From: Dermatophagoides farinae
Taxonomy: Eukaryota > Arthropoda > Arachnida > Sarcoptiformes > Pyroglyphidae
Reading direction: 5' to 3'
NCBI RefSeq assembly: GCF_024713945.1
Contig: NC_134677.1
Coordinates: 620,001-684,000 of the forward strand
Length of the DNA stretch: 64,000 nucleotides
Both the position numbers and the translations under genes were made by a program. Each line of letters starts with the position of its first letter. The stretch's first letter is position 1. The notes under the pieces are model-generated. The model was not told the origin of the DNA and searched no databases. It saw only the letters and a list, made by a program, of their open reading frames with translations. Shown here one piece after another: positions 15,272-27,066 of the stretch.

Positions 15272-15280
15272 GCCATCTAT
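15272..15280 (+). promoter_or_regulatory. GCCATCTAT promoter-like word upstream of NBAS
   Basis: This 9-mer lies about 154 bases upstream of the NBAS start codon. The same word occurs at 32049-32057 (upstream of BRPF), 58576-58584 and 63413-63421 (Rab7 5-prime region). It contains GCCAT, the core recognised by YY1/Pho proteins. A regulatory role is inferred. Confidence 0.4.
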
Positions 15281-15433
15281 TGAGTTTTAATTAAAAAAAT
15301 TTTTACAGACAATTTTATCATTAGTGTGCCCATATGGGTGTAAATAGTGATTTGTTTTTGTTTTTTTTTTTTAAATATACTCGTGTCAATCTCGGTTGAA
15401 TTTTGTGATAATTCATTTGACCAAGAAAAAAAA

Positions 15434-18180
15434 ATGGATCCAACAAGATCGACCAATATTTTTTCCCACGCGTTTGGTCAGATTTATTTTGCCTTCATGT
15501 TTTACATTAGTTATTTTATTCATCTATTAAAATTACCATTCATTCGTCGTGATAATGATGGACGTTTTATTGATCCAATACGGCCACCAAAAGCAATTAT
15601 TGATGGATTGATGGAAAATTTCGACGATAGCCGATTAATCAATGCAAATGAAACCGTTGAGGATACTTATATTCGTATGATTAAATCAAAACAATATGAA
15701 ACAGCAATGAGATTGGCAAAAAAATTTGATCTCGAAATTGATTTAATCTATAAAAATATGTGGCAACATAATGAGAAAAGTATTCATTTGATTGATGAAT
15801 GTCTAGCTAAAATTAATGATCAAATGTGGATCATAAATCAATGTATTGATTGTATACCGAGACAATTGCCCGTACAACGGTATCTATTACAATTTGGTAT
15901 CAATTTAATTGCCCACCATCAACAACAACAACGACAACAACAATCTGAAGATTCGAATGTTTTCAATGAAATACGAACCAAATTATCGATTCATTTAAAT
16001 CGATTAGATTTATATGAAAAAATATTGAAATCAAAATTTGGTAACGATAACGATGATTTCGTTGATAATTTTGATCAAGAATTTTTTCGCCAATTTCGCC
16101 AAAAAAATCCATTTCAATTGGCAATCGAACATGCACATCAAGCTGATATTGAAACATTGTCTGTATTATTTGCTCATGAACACCGAAAATTGGCATCACA
16201 TTTTTTTGTCATTCTTTCAAATCTACCAGAAACATTACCACCATCAAATTATAAAGATCTGATTGAATTGGCTATTTCAACATTATCCAATGCTACAGAT
16301 GATGATTTTTTATCCATCACAAACATCGACGATGATGATGATTATGAAAATAAATTCTATGCAAATAATAGTGATCAATTAAAATTTAAAAGTGATAAAC
16401 CTGTTGATGAAAAATATCTAACCGAATGGTTTGAATATCGTGCCCAGATTATCCTCGATCTTACCATGTTGATTGATTATTCATTAGAACTGTTACGTAT
16501 TGGTATCGATGGTCAACTTTCACGATTGGAAGATTTATATTCTGAACTTGATCTTTATTCATTGTTTGTTTACGAGAATTTCACCCTGACAATAACGTTT
16601 GAAAAATTTCGTAATTTATCCATCGATGAAAAAATGAATTTATTATTCAATGGCGAGAAAAATGACAATATTCTATTCATTAGAAATTTATTTGAAAAAT
16701 TTTTCGAAAAAATCACCGTCTATTGTCAACGTAAACAATTGGTGAATGTGAGTAGAAAAGAATTACTTCGGAATTTTTTTCTCAACATTTCCCGGATGGA
16801 TTTTGGACAATGTTTGAAAATTTTTGAAATCTATACCATAGTCAATCGAACCACAGAAGAAATACGTCATTTGAAAATTATTGATGATCCATGTGATCTT
16901 ATTGAATTGGCATTAGAATGTATTCGATCATATGATCGTGTTAGTGATCTTGATTTGGCATTCAAATTAATGGAATGTCTACCGGAACGTGATCAAGCAC
17001 ACTTGTTGAATGTTGAACAAAATAATGATGATGATGATCAATGGTTAGATCGATTCAATAGAATCAATGATGAAGCCGATGAAATTGCTTTTCATTTATC
17101 AATGGTGGAATTTTTATGTGAAAATAATACACCCATTACGGTTAAAGAATTGATTCAAATTTCGGCTACAACGACCACGACGACGGAAAAACAATTATCG
17201 TTTGTGAAAAAAGTGTTGAATAATTTTTGTAAACAACGAACCACTATCGATTCATTGGAATGGAAACAATTTTTTTTGAATCTTAAAGATTTAATTAAAA
17301 AATATCTCACATCTATTAGTGATGAAGAATTGATTGAAACCACTGTCCGTTGTTTATTGTGGTCAAATAATGAATATTTCATTCAAATGGCATTCAATCA
17401 TATCGATATGATGGAATCCATCCGTGGAAACAGGAGTAAAAAATTAAATACAGAAAAAGGAATTCAAATTCTACGACAGGTTGCTAAAGATTATCTGAAA
17501 TATGCTGGTTCACAACCCGATGATGTGATGATCAAATATGCTCGAATGTGTTTGGATTTCATTCACACCATTGATCCAAATGATTTTGATACAAATGATG
17601 AATTGAATTTTATTCAAGCATTACAATTGTTGAATCAAGAATTCCCGGTAAAGAATGGCTACCCATACGAATCAAAAATATTGGCCAACAAGATTTATTG
17701 GAAATGATTTTATCATCGGCTCGAAATGCACATACAAAAATTGATGAAATTTTAAAAATTATTCATCTTCTCAATTTGTTCAAATCATCCGATGATAATG
17801 ATGACGAGGAACAAGAAGCTCGATTATTGAACATAATCGGTGAAAAGGCAATTGAAAATGGTGATTATAAAACAGCAAATGATTTATCAATACAAATTAT
17901 GGATCGTAATCTTGGACATGGAAAATCTGGTTGGAAATTATGTTATCAAATTTGTTGCATGATGAATAAAGAATTGGAATTTGAATCATTATTGACCATT
18001 GATCAACGATTACGGATATTATCGTTTGTACTGGCACATTGTCCCGATACTGATGTCAATATGCATTATGATTTATTGAATCAATTGAAAAATCTTAAAC
18101 AGCTACATGTTAATTATTTGATTGAACCAAAAATTTACATCAATTTTCATAATGGTCAATCAACAACATTGGTACAATAA
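15434..18180 (+). CDS. NBAS: NBAS-like Sec39-domain protein, short form, with frame break
   Basis: NBAS (Sec39 in yeast) is a subunit of the NRZ/Dsl1 tethering complex that captures Golgi-to-ER vesicles at the ER. Family recognition comes from Sec39 segments such as QYETAMRLAKKFDLEIDLIY, DQEFFRQFRQKN and ILSNLPETLPPSNYKDL. The ATG at 15434 has good context (AAAATGG) and an in-frame stop lies upstream at 15341. The product is about 913 residues against more than 2300 in vertebrate NBAS. The N-terminal beta-propeller and everything after the Sec39 domain are absent. Residues of about 10-30 are strongly hydrophobic and could be a membrane segment. The frame breaks near 17690: protein similarity continues in the next frame (LLEMILSSARNAHTKIDEIL) up to the stop at 18178-18180. 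No GT-AG intron restores the frame, so a one-base indel is likeliest. The stop lies 5 bases from the convergent RNASEH2B stop. Confidence 0.9.
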
Positions 18181-18185
18181 TTGTT

Positions 18186-21100
18186 TCAACAATGTTTCTT
18201 GAAATAGCTTGAAATATCTTTGATACCAGATTTGTCCACTTTATTCAACATTCGTTGTGTATGTGTTAATTTTGGTTTCTTTTCCAATGATGACGATTTA
18301 ATATATGAACGTGCGTGTGTGATAAATGAAGAAAAGAAAAAAAAAATTTTCTTTAAAACAATTTACAGCAACCACATTTGCAATTATTACCTTGTTTTTA
18401 TCATTCATTTTTCGTTGCTCATGTTGTTTCGATTTTTTCTTTGCCGGTGATGAATCAAGTTTTCGCTTATTTTTTTTTGGAATTTAAAAAATTTAAAAAA
18501 ATAAAAATTTTTTTCTCTCTAAAAAAACACCAAACCTTTTTATCATTATTTTCGTCCTTGATATCTTCGTCTTGTTGTTGTTGTTGCTGCTGCTGTTGCT
18601 GATGTTTAATGTCGGGGATTCTAAACGAATGAAAAATGAATGCAACAAATCAGCCGAACATGATATCATCATGTAAAATAATTATTACCCAAGTATAGTA
18701 CGTAATTCACGTTCATAATCATCGCCAATGTAATCCGATAAAATCTGCAAAGCCATCGAATTGTATTGAGCTGTGAATGTAAAAATGAATGGAAAAAAAC
18801 AGAAAAGTAAAAAAAAAATTCAATTGATAACGTTATCAGCAAAACAAAAAATAAAAAACAAGTTTAACAGATGCTGATTTTTTCTCCATAAAAAAACCTT
18901 CAATGTCGAATCTTTAAAATCGTTCATTCATTCATTCATTCACTCAATCACTGGACGCAAAAAAAAATCCAAATGGATCAATTTTCACTTGAATGTCTTC
19001 GCCATGGAATACCGATTGATCCATTGCCTGAATATGATGGTAAACGTAATGTGAATATTGTACATGCACCAAATCGTTTACATAATCTAAATAATTATCA
19101 TGATAAACAATTGGCCATTGATAATGCATTAAGATATTTTCCATGTCATTTACATTCATTGCTTTCCGTTGAATTCCGAAATGAATTGGATCAATATGGA
19201 CATATTTATATGTATCGATTCATTCCAAAATTCCCGATCCGAGCATATCCAATTGATTTATATCCGGCTAAATGCCAAGAAGCAGCTGCTATAATGTTGA
19301 TGATTATGAATAATCTAGATAATGATGTGGCCCAATTTCCACAGGAATTGGTCTGTTATGGTGGCAATGGTCAAGTTTTTTCCAATTGGTATGTCGTTTT
19401 TTTTGTTTTGATTAAAAGAAATTCAAATTAATCTTGTTTCTTAAAATTCAGGGCCCAGTTTTGGTTGACAATGAAATTTCTAAGCAGTTTGGAATGTAAT
19501 CAAACCATGGTACTAAGTTCTGGCCATCCATTGGGCGTGTTTCCCAGTTTATCATCAAGTGCACGATTACTTATTTCCAATGGAAATATGGTGGCTAATT
19601 ATTCTAGTAAAGAACTTTATAATCGTTATTTTGCTCTTGGTGTCACTATGTATGGACAAATGACAGCTGGAAGTTTTTGTTATATTGGACCACAAGGTAT
19701 TGTTCATGGTACAACGATTACAATTTTGAATGCAGCACGTAATCAATTGGGCACGGATCAACTTTCGGGAAAAGTATTTGTATCATCTGGTTTAGGTGGA
19801 ATGAGTGGTGCACAACCAAAAGCCGGTGTTATTGCTGGATGTATTAGTGTTATTGCCGAAGTTTCATTGGAAGCATTAATGAAACGTAAAAGACAAGGAT
19901 GGCTAATGGAAGTGGAAAACGATTTGAATAATTTGATCAAACGAATTGAAAAAGCAAGAAACGACAATGAAATTGTCAGTATTGGTTATCATGGAAATGT
20001 TGTTGATTTATGGGAAAAATTTGCTGATTATCATCGAAAAACGGGAAAATTATTGATTGAATTAGGTTCAGATCAAACATCATGTCATTGTCCATTTACC
20101 GGAGGATATTATCCAGCTGGTATTGGATATGAACAGGCGAAACAAATGCTTGAAAATGATTCCGAAGAATTCCGTAAATTATGCCAGAAAAGTCTTGTAC
20201 GTCAAGTGGCTGCTATCAATTATTTGGCTGAACAAGGAATGTATTTCTGGGATTATGGTAATGCATTTCTATTGGAAGCATATAGAGCAGGTGCTGATTT
20301 AAATCCAACCGAAACATCATATGGAATTAAATTCAAATATCCATCATATGTCCAGGATATTATGGGTGATGTCTTTTCACTAGGTTTCGGTCCATTTCGT
20401 TGGATTTGTACTTCAGGTAACGCTAAAGATCTTCAAATTAGCGACCGTATTGCATTGGATATAATGACAAAATTATCAATGGATCCTGATCTGGACAAAG
20501 AATCGAAAAGACATTATCAAGATAATATTAAATGGATTGAAAATGCTGATAAACATCAATTGGTGGTAGGATCACAGGCACGAATTTTGTATTCGAATCA
20601 TGATGGTAGAGTAGCGATTGCTCGAGCATTTAATCAAGCAATTCGTGATGGAAAAATTACACGGCCTATTGTCATTTCACGTGATCATCATGATGTTAGT
20701 GGAGCAGATAGTCCATATCGAGAAACATCGAACATTTATGATGGATCAGCATATACAGCTGATATGGCCATATTGACAGCCATGGGTAATGCAACACGTG
20801 GTGCAACATGGATTGCTTTACATAACGGTGGAGGAGTTGGTTTTGGTGAAGCACAAAATTGTGGTTTTGGTTTAGTATTGGATGGCCGATCAGAGACCGA
20901 AGAAAAAGCGGCCAACATTTTGTTTTGGGATGTAACAAACGGTGTAGCAAGACGTAGTTGGAGTGGAAATTCGAATGCATTGAAAACGATTGAAAAAATT
21001 CAAACAAAAAACACTAATATTCAAGTGGCAAAAAATCACTTACATTGATCAATGATGTCGGTTGACACCAAATTACTAGCGGCCACATAATTGTTGATTG

Positions 21101-21611
21101 TAAATCCTCCTGTAGTGTTCGATTTGAAACCATGTTTGGCTAATGATTTTTTAATTTGTTCAAATTTCAAACACAACCATTTCATTGTCCTTTCTCGGTT
21201 AAATCGTATGAAAAGTTCAGATTCGAATGATTTTACATCGGCTATACATTTCAATAGTTTATCATTAAAAATTTTATTAATCAAATCAATTGATGTCGAA
21301 TCTAAATTTTGATCGGCCATAATGTCCATTAATGAACAATAATTGTTGGATGATTGTTGTTTGTCCATTGATCCAATGATTGGAATCATCAAGAATAAAG
21401 GATCAATCGGTGTGATAATATAAACGTTTCCATCTTGAATTAGACAATCATTCATAAACCATGAATGATAAGAATTTTTTCTCATATTAAGCTCATAAAA
21501 TTGTTCATTATCACAATAATAATCACATTCTATTTGATGATTTTTCGGATGTTTTAATCGTATACGATTCAATTCAATTGATGTTTTTGGTAAAATGAAA
21601 ATTTTCGACAT
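18186..21611 (-). CDS. RNASEH2B: Ribonuclease H2 subunit B
   Basis: Non-catalytic subunit of nuclear RNase H2, which removes ribonucleotides and RNA:DNA hybrids from DNA. I read five exons on the minus strand: 21611-21044, 18770-18689, 18620-18536, a short lysine-rich exon near 18445-18370 (boundaries uncertain), and 18278-18186. Exon 1 carries the family core: NSYHSWFMNDC, ITPIDPLFLMIP and the RFNRERTMKWLCLKFEQ helix. Exon 2 gives MALQILSDYIGDDYERELRTI, exon 3 adds a poly-Gln tract, and the last exon gives the conserved tail LNKVDKSGIKDISSYFKK. Exon phases agree across the clear junctions. Intron 1 is about 2.27 kb, far larger than the other introns here, and contains the whole UROC1 gene on the opposite strand. 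An E2F-like site lies upstream in the promoter shared with DCAF1. Confidence 0.92.
18973..21048 (+). CDS. UROC1: Urocanate hydratase (urocanase)
   Basis: Cytosolic NAD-dependent enzyme of histidine breakdown, converting urocanate plus water to 4-imidazolone-5-propionate. Two exons, 18973-19388 and 19452-21048, join in phase at the tryptophan codon of GQVFSNWAQF and give 670 residues, the usual animal length. Diagnostic segments are YGGNGQVFSNW, VTMYGQMTAGSFCYIGPQG, SGLGGMSGAQPKA (NAD binding), LGSDQTSCHCPFTGGYYP (region of the catalytic cysteine), ISRDHHDVSGADSPYRETSN and LHNGGGVGFGEAQNCGFG. The entire coding region sits in intron 1 of RNASEH2B, antisense to it. Its last five bases overlap RNASEH2B exon 1, so any 3-prime UTR must run antisense through that exon. 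No further histidine-pathway gene is visible nearby. Confidence 0.97.
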
Positions 21612-21998
21612 TTTTTTTTCTTTGGCCCGTGATCAGATTTGTTTACATTCACGAAAAATTTTTTTTTTTTTTTTTGGCGCGCTCCAAATCAACATGTTCA
21701 TAAATGACGTTTTCAGTGGCATAGTTTTCATGAATGGCTTTGAGAGAGAAAAAAAAAAAAAAAAAATTTTCTCGAACAATTTCCATGTGTCCACAATAGA
21801 TCCACAATTCGTTTGCAATTCTCTGTAATTTTTCGTTAGTTTATTGAAATTTTAACAAAATATACAAAAATGTTCAACTAAATTTCACGCTTGATTTCAT
21901 TTGTTTAATTAAACAGAAACTTTTTTTCATAAACAACAATTCACCAAATCTTATATCATCTTTCATATATAAATAGTGTAGTAAAAATAGAAAGAAAA
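21612..21998. promoter_or_regulatory. Bidirectional promoter region, RNASEH2B / DCAF1
   Basis: This 387-base gap separates the divergent start codons of RNASEH2B (minus) and DCAF1 (plus). It holds a CpG-bearing TTTGGCGCGC at 21673-21682, which fits the E2F consensus TTTSSCGC, plus A/T homopolymers. No TATA box was convincing. Promoter function is inferred from position. Confidence 0.6.
21673..21682 (+). promoter_or_regulatory. E2F-like site TTTGGCGCGC
   Basis: The site matches the E2F/DP consensus TTTSSCGC and lies about 62 bases upstream of the RNASEH2B start codon. Replication and repair genes are classic E2F targets, so the placement makes functional sense. Binding is not shown by sequence. 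Confidence 0.5.
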
Positions 21999-24900
21999 AT
22001 GTTGGAAACCACCGAAACTATGACGCAATATCTTGAACAATGGGCTCAAGATGATTCAATCGACAATGTCATTGAACAATTGTCCAAGTAAATAAATGTT
22101 TTGGATTTAAAAATTGTGAATTTTAATTGTTTTTTCATATGTAGAATATGCGAATTATTGGAAAAAGAAACAGAAATCTATCTTAAAATGGATCCCGATC
22201 CATTGGATGATAGACATCCAAGTCGTACGAAACCAACATGTAGTTTGGGACCATTATTGAAATATCTATTTAAAAATGATAATTTTATGGATAAAGTAAG
22301 ATTCATTTTTTTCATGGTTTTTGTTTTAAAACAAATTTCATTTCAGCTTGTCACTTCATATTTGTTGAATCGAGATAATCGTGATTTACAAATTGTTGCT
22401 TGCCGGTTAACCATCGATATTCTACCCGGTCTTGAGACATCAGTTGTTTTCAACATGGATTCTGTATGTGTATTTTGTTTATAATTTGAAGATAGAAAAA
22501 AAATGTTTTATCATCATTTTTTTTATAGACTGGATTAATTGATCGACTTTTCATATGGGCACGAGATGAAGATGAACCATTGCAATCTTATGCTACAGGT
22601 CTTTTGGCTGCAGCCATTGAACAAGCAGATATCGGTGTATATTGTAAATCGGAAAATGCAGAATTGATTCCAATAATGTTGAAAAAACTTAAAACATTGA
22701 TGGAAGAAAGAAAGAAATCTAATGAAAATGTCAACACAATTAGTAATGATTGTCGTCTTTTATCGCCAAATCATCATCATAATCATCTTGAACCAGCCAC
22801 CAAAAGACGTCGAATTTCAAGTCCATTAAATGATTGTTCCAATAGTAGTTGGGCTGAAATGGAAACCTATGTGATTGGTTCATCAAAAGTATATCCATTA
22901 ACTAATGAAATAAGTCAACGTTTCATTTTTCAATATCTTTCTTCCATTGGTGGTTATCAAGAATTTTTGAGCAATGTTTACGAACATAATGCACTTTCAT
23001 TGATATTGGAAAATATTGATCTTGATACAAATCCAGATGTACGGCTTGCTTTCGAATCATTAAAGGTAATGCATTTTTTTTACGAAAGAATTTTGCCACT
23101 AATTTCCTATTTTGTTTTCCAGTATTTATCATCATTAATATGTCATAAAAAATTTGCCCTTGAATTTGTCAATAATGATGGTATTCAAGCTCTGTTGAAA
23201 GTTTATAAACAATCATTAGCTGCTTGTGGTGTTTCCATCTGTCTTAGTAACATTGGATATCATGAGGATGTTATGGAAAAGGTAAATTTGTTTATGAAAT
23301 TAAAATTGAAATTTCATTTTCATTTGTTTTTGAATTTTTTAGATCTGTTCACTGCCATATGAGATCCGTTATGAACTTGTTTCCTATTCATTATATCTGA
23401 TTGAAAGATCACATGATTCAAGTCGTACAAATTCGATGGTTTTTCTAAGTTTAGCATTCTCGTATCAAGAAATTGTTGAACTTTTTGATAAACAAGATGG
23501 TTTACGGAAAAATTATCAATGAAGTATGTATTGTGTATATATGTTATTGTTTTTCCCAAATAATTTTTTTTTATTCTAGATTTCAATGATTGATCTATTC
23601 TCGAAAGATATTACATATTCTGATGAAGAAATATTCACTAAACGTCAATATGCCAAACATATTTGTGTGGCCTTGAAACGTTATTTTGAAACACATTTAA
23701 TACTAAAAGCACAATCATTGATACAAACATGTTTCAAACAAAATATCAACAATGAAAATTATCAGAATTATTCACGATTAATGAATATAAATTTTCCAGC
23801 AAAAAAACCAATCAATTATGATTATGATTTAATCATGGAATATGTTGATGCCATGTTACATCTAATATCATTACGTTGTCAATGGGAACCGGTGGATAAA
23901 TTGATCAAATACGGTGGTGCTAAATTATTGATGCAATACATTAGTATGTCGTATGATTGTAATTTTACTGGAAAGTAAGTCTTTTTTTTATTGATTAATT
24001 ACAATTCTAATTGTTTTGTTTATTGAATAGATCTGATGCTGTTCGTAGTGCTCTCGATGTTCTTGTCGTATGTACGGTGATGCCTAAATTTCAATTGAAT
24101 CTTACCGAATCAATTCCATTCGATGATGATCATCCTATTGTTAGTATGAGAATAATTTTATCGGCAGCTTCCGGTGAACTTATCAATGATCCAGAATGTC
24201 AACGTTCAGCATTGAATATAATTATTAATTGTGTTTGTGGTCCTATGAGTCGTATGATGACAGATTTGACCATGTCGAAAACATCAATGGGTAATGCAAG
24301 CAAGAAAAAATTAATACGTTATGGTGAAGATGTTCTTAATAAACTTTGGAATTGTGTTCGTTTCAATAATGGTATCATGTTGTTGATTACATTACTTATG
24401 ACAAAAACACCGATCACCGATGCTGATTCGATTCGTAAATTGAGTTGTAAAGCATTGTGTGGATTAGCACGAAGCGAAAATGTACGTCAAGTCATTTGTA
24501 AATTACCATTGTTCACTAATGGACAGATTCAAAGTATGTTGTTTTGGAAATTAACAAAAAAAAATTTTTTTATCATCCTTAATTGTTTTTTTATTACAAT
24601 TTCAGCCTTAATGAAAGAACCAATTCTACAAGACAAACGTGCTGAACATTTAAAATTTTGCAAATTTTGTATTGAATTGATTGAAAGAATCACTGGTACA
24701 CCGGTTACGAATACATTGGAAACATCCATTGGAAATCTTAATAAAGCCGAAGTGATTACCCAAACAAGAATTGTTTACAATGAAAAAGAGCTTTTGAAAT
24801 TGATTCATAATCACTTGATTGCCAAAGGTTTAAGTAAAACGGCACAAATATTGTCTAATGAAGCAGATTTATCCGATTCGGCCATCAATAATCAAATAAA

Positions 24901-27066
24901 AAATACATTGAAATTTTTGACACCAACAAAAACATTTACACCTAGAGTGGTTTGTTTGATTTTTTTTAAATTTATTCCATCTGATGATCATTTTTTTCTG
25001 TTTTCTAGTCACGACAAATATCGGCAGTTACATCAACATCAGCATCGACAATGAATTCATCACCAACTTCTATAAAACAGTCTTCAGATGATATACTTGA
25101 AACATCAACCAATACCGGTATACCAATTAGAATTAATCGTACGAATAGAAATCGATTAAACAACAGTAATCAAGTTGTTCATCGACGAAATTCTCTAAAT
25201 TCGCCAATTAAAAAGGAAAAAATGACCATTCAACCACAATTACAGCAAACACAACCTCAACAACAACAACAGTCATTATCACAACAATCAAATACAATAT
25301 CATTAGATTCAATTGTCATCGAATATCTTCGTAAACAACATGCATTATGTAAGAATCCAGTGTTGACATGTCCACCATTTGATCTGTTCAAACCACATCG
25401 TTGTCCTGAACCACGTGAACGTAATGTTGCTCCATTCAATATTGCTGCACGTTTGATTGGTCGACAATATTATCCACCATATGGTGGTTGTTATGGATCA
25501 AAAATGAATCGTAAATACATTTATAGTCGTTTTCGTTCATGTCGTTATATTCGTTGTATAGAACCAGCGGTATTTTTAGATTGTGCTTTCGCTGTAAGTA
25601 GATTTGTCTGTTTTTTTTGAAACTGAACTCATCATGATGATTTATCCATATCCATATACACACACATACATAGCACAATTCTGATTTGATTTATGCCGGA
25701 AACGACAATGGCGATTTACATGTGTTCAATTATAATGGTACTATTGAGAATACTTACGGATGTTATGAAACACCTATAACTCATGTCGAACCTTCACTGG
25801 TAAGTTTCTTTTGGTTTGATTTATTGGATAATGTAATTGATATTTTGCCTCAAAATAGGATAATAGATTAATATTAACCACTACCTTATGGGAACAACAA
25901 AACTCTATACTATGGTCGATTAACGAAAATAATTTTGATGAAAAGTAAGTGAATTTTTTTTTTGATTATTGAATTCTTAATTATTTTGATGATCAATTGA
26001 TTTGAATACAGAATGTCATTTCCTAATGATACTCATGTAGAGTTTGGTAAATCATCACAGGACAAAGTTTTGGGAACACATCATTATGCAGCACATGTAA
26101 GTGTTTTGATATTTTTCATATGAAAGAAACAATATTCTAACAACAACAACAATAGTTATATGATTTGAATAGTTCACAATTGGTACGAACATTTGAAGAT
26201 GATAATTATTCCAACAAATATAATCAAAATATTGGCACATTTCATCCGGATGATTATCTTATACTGAATGATGGTGTTCTCTGGGATGTACGTAAAGAAT
26301 CACCTGTACATAAATTTGATAAATTCAACGATTCAATCAATGGTGTATTTCATCCAAGTGGACAGGAAATTATCTCTAGTTCAGAGATTGTAAGTATAGA
26401 AAATTTATTTGTTTTATCCTCTTAGTTTTATTATTTTGTTTTGTTTCGTTTAAAAAAAAGTGGGATATAAAAACATTCAAATTACTCAAAACGGTAACGG
26501 CATTATCGGATAGTCATGTTCGATTTAGTAAACGTGGTGATGTTATATTCGCTTTGTATGATGAAGATGAAGATAAACATTTTCATGAAATATCACATCA
26601 ATCATCATTTCGAACATTCGATGGTTACGATTATTCACCGATTGCTACAATCGATGTGAAACGTTCAATAAATTCATTGGCAATAGATTCAAAGGATCGT
26701 ATGATTGCATTAATTGAAAATATTAATGAAACATACTTTTCCGATAGTGTTATTAGATTATATGAAATTGGCCGTAAACGTGATGAAGATGATGAAGAAA
26801 GAACCGATGATGAAGATGAAGATGATGATGATGCTAGCGATGATGAAGATAGCGATGATGATGATGACGACGATGATGATGATAATGATAATGATTTGGA
26901 TGAAGAAGATTCCTGTAGTGATTCTGATGATACTTTATTCCATTCTGGTAGTTATCGTAGTGGCTATGGTTCAAGCGATTATGATACAACAACCAGTGAT
27001 GGATTAAACAATAATTTCGATGACGATGAAGATGAAGATGGCGTTTTCTATCAACTTTCAATGTGA
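21999..27066 (+). CDS. DCAF1: DCAF1 (VprBP/Mahjong), CRL4 substrate receptor
   Basis: Substrate receptor of the CUL4-DDB1 ubiquitin ligase, also linked to cell competition in flies. I read 15 exons: 21999-22087, 22145-22295, 22347-22463, 22529-23065, 23123-23281, 23343-23523, 23580-23974, 24031-24533, 24606-24946, 25009-25593, 25674-25799, 25859-25944, 26012-26096, 26156-26389 and 26461-27066. This gives about 1397 residues. All junctions are GT-AG and phases agree except at exon 6, which carries one extra A in the A5 run just before its end (near 23517-23521). Landmarks are DPDPLDDRHPSR, an armadillo-like N-terminal half, a LisH motif at about residues 765-800 (ELLKLIHNHLIAKGLSKTAQ), a WD40 half containing LNDGVLWDVRKES and HKFDKFN, and an acidic Asp/Glu tail from about residue 1300. 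It shares a promoter with RNASEH2B and converges on ING3. Confidence 0.96.

Larger units (their letters stand above)
1..15433. other. Gene-poor, simple-repeat-rich region upstream of NBAS
   Basis: No conserved coding sequence was recognised on either strand. The DNA is a mosaic of ATG/CAT triplet runs, CA/TG and GA runs, CAA/GTT runs and A or T homopolymers. Open frames here encode only His-, Met-, Asp-, Ser- or Ile-rich low-complexity peptides with CVCV or THTH stretches read from dinucleotide repeats. Islands of more complex sequence lie near 4930-5000, 7600-7670, 9240-9320, 10730-10810 and 14760-14820, and several of these contain inverted repeats. It could be intergenic DNA, a regulatory landscape, or introns of a gene whose exons lie outside the window; the sequence alone does not decide. 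Confidence 0.75.

Noticed and set aside
17648-17692. 45-base mini-intron in NBAS to explain the frame break
   Set aside because: It begins GTAAAG and ends AAG, but its length is a multiple of three, so it leaves the frame unchanged and does not join the two halves.
24947-25008. Reading DCAF1 straight through 24947-25008 without an intron
   Set aside because: The straight frame gives a hydrophobic insert and soon stops, whereas removing 24947-25008 (GT to TCTAG) joins to the next exon in phase and restores the family sequence.
26774-27061. Overlapping Met- and His-rich frames in the DCAF1 tail
   Set aside because: They are other-frame readings of the GAT/GAA triplets that encode the acidic tail.
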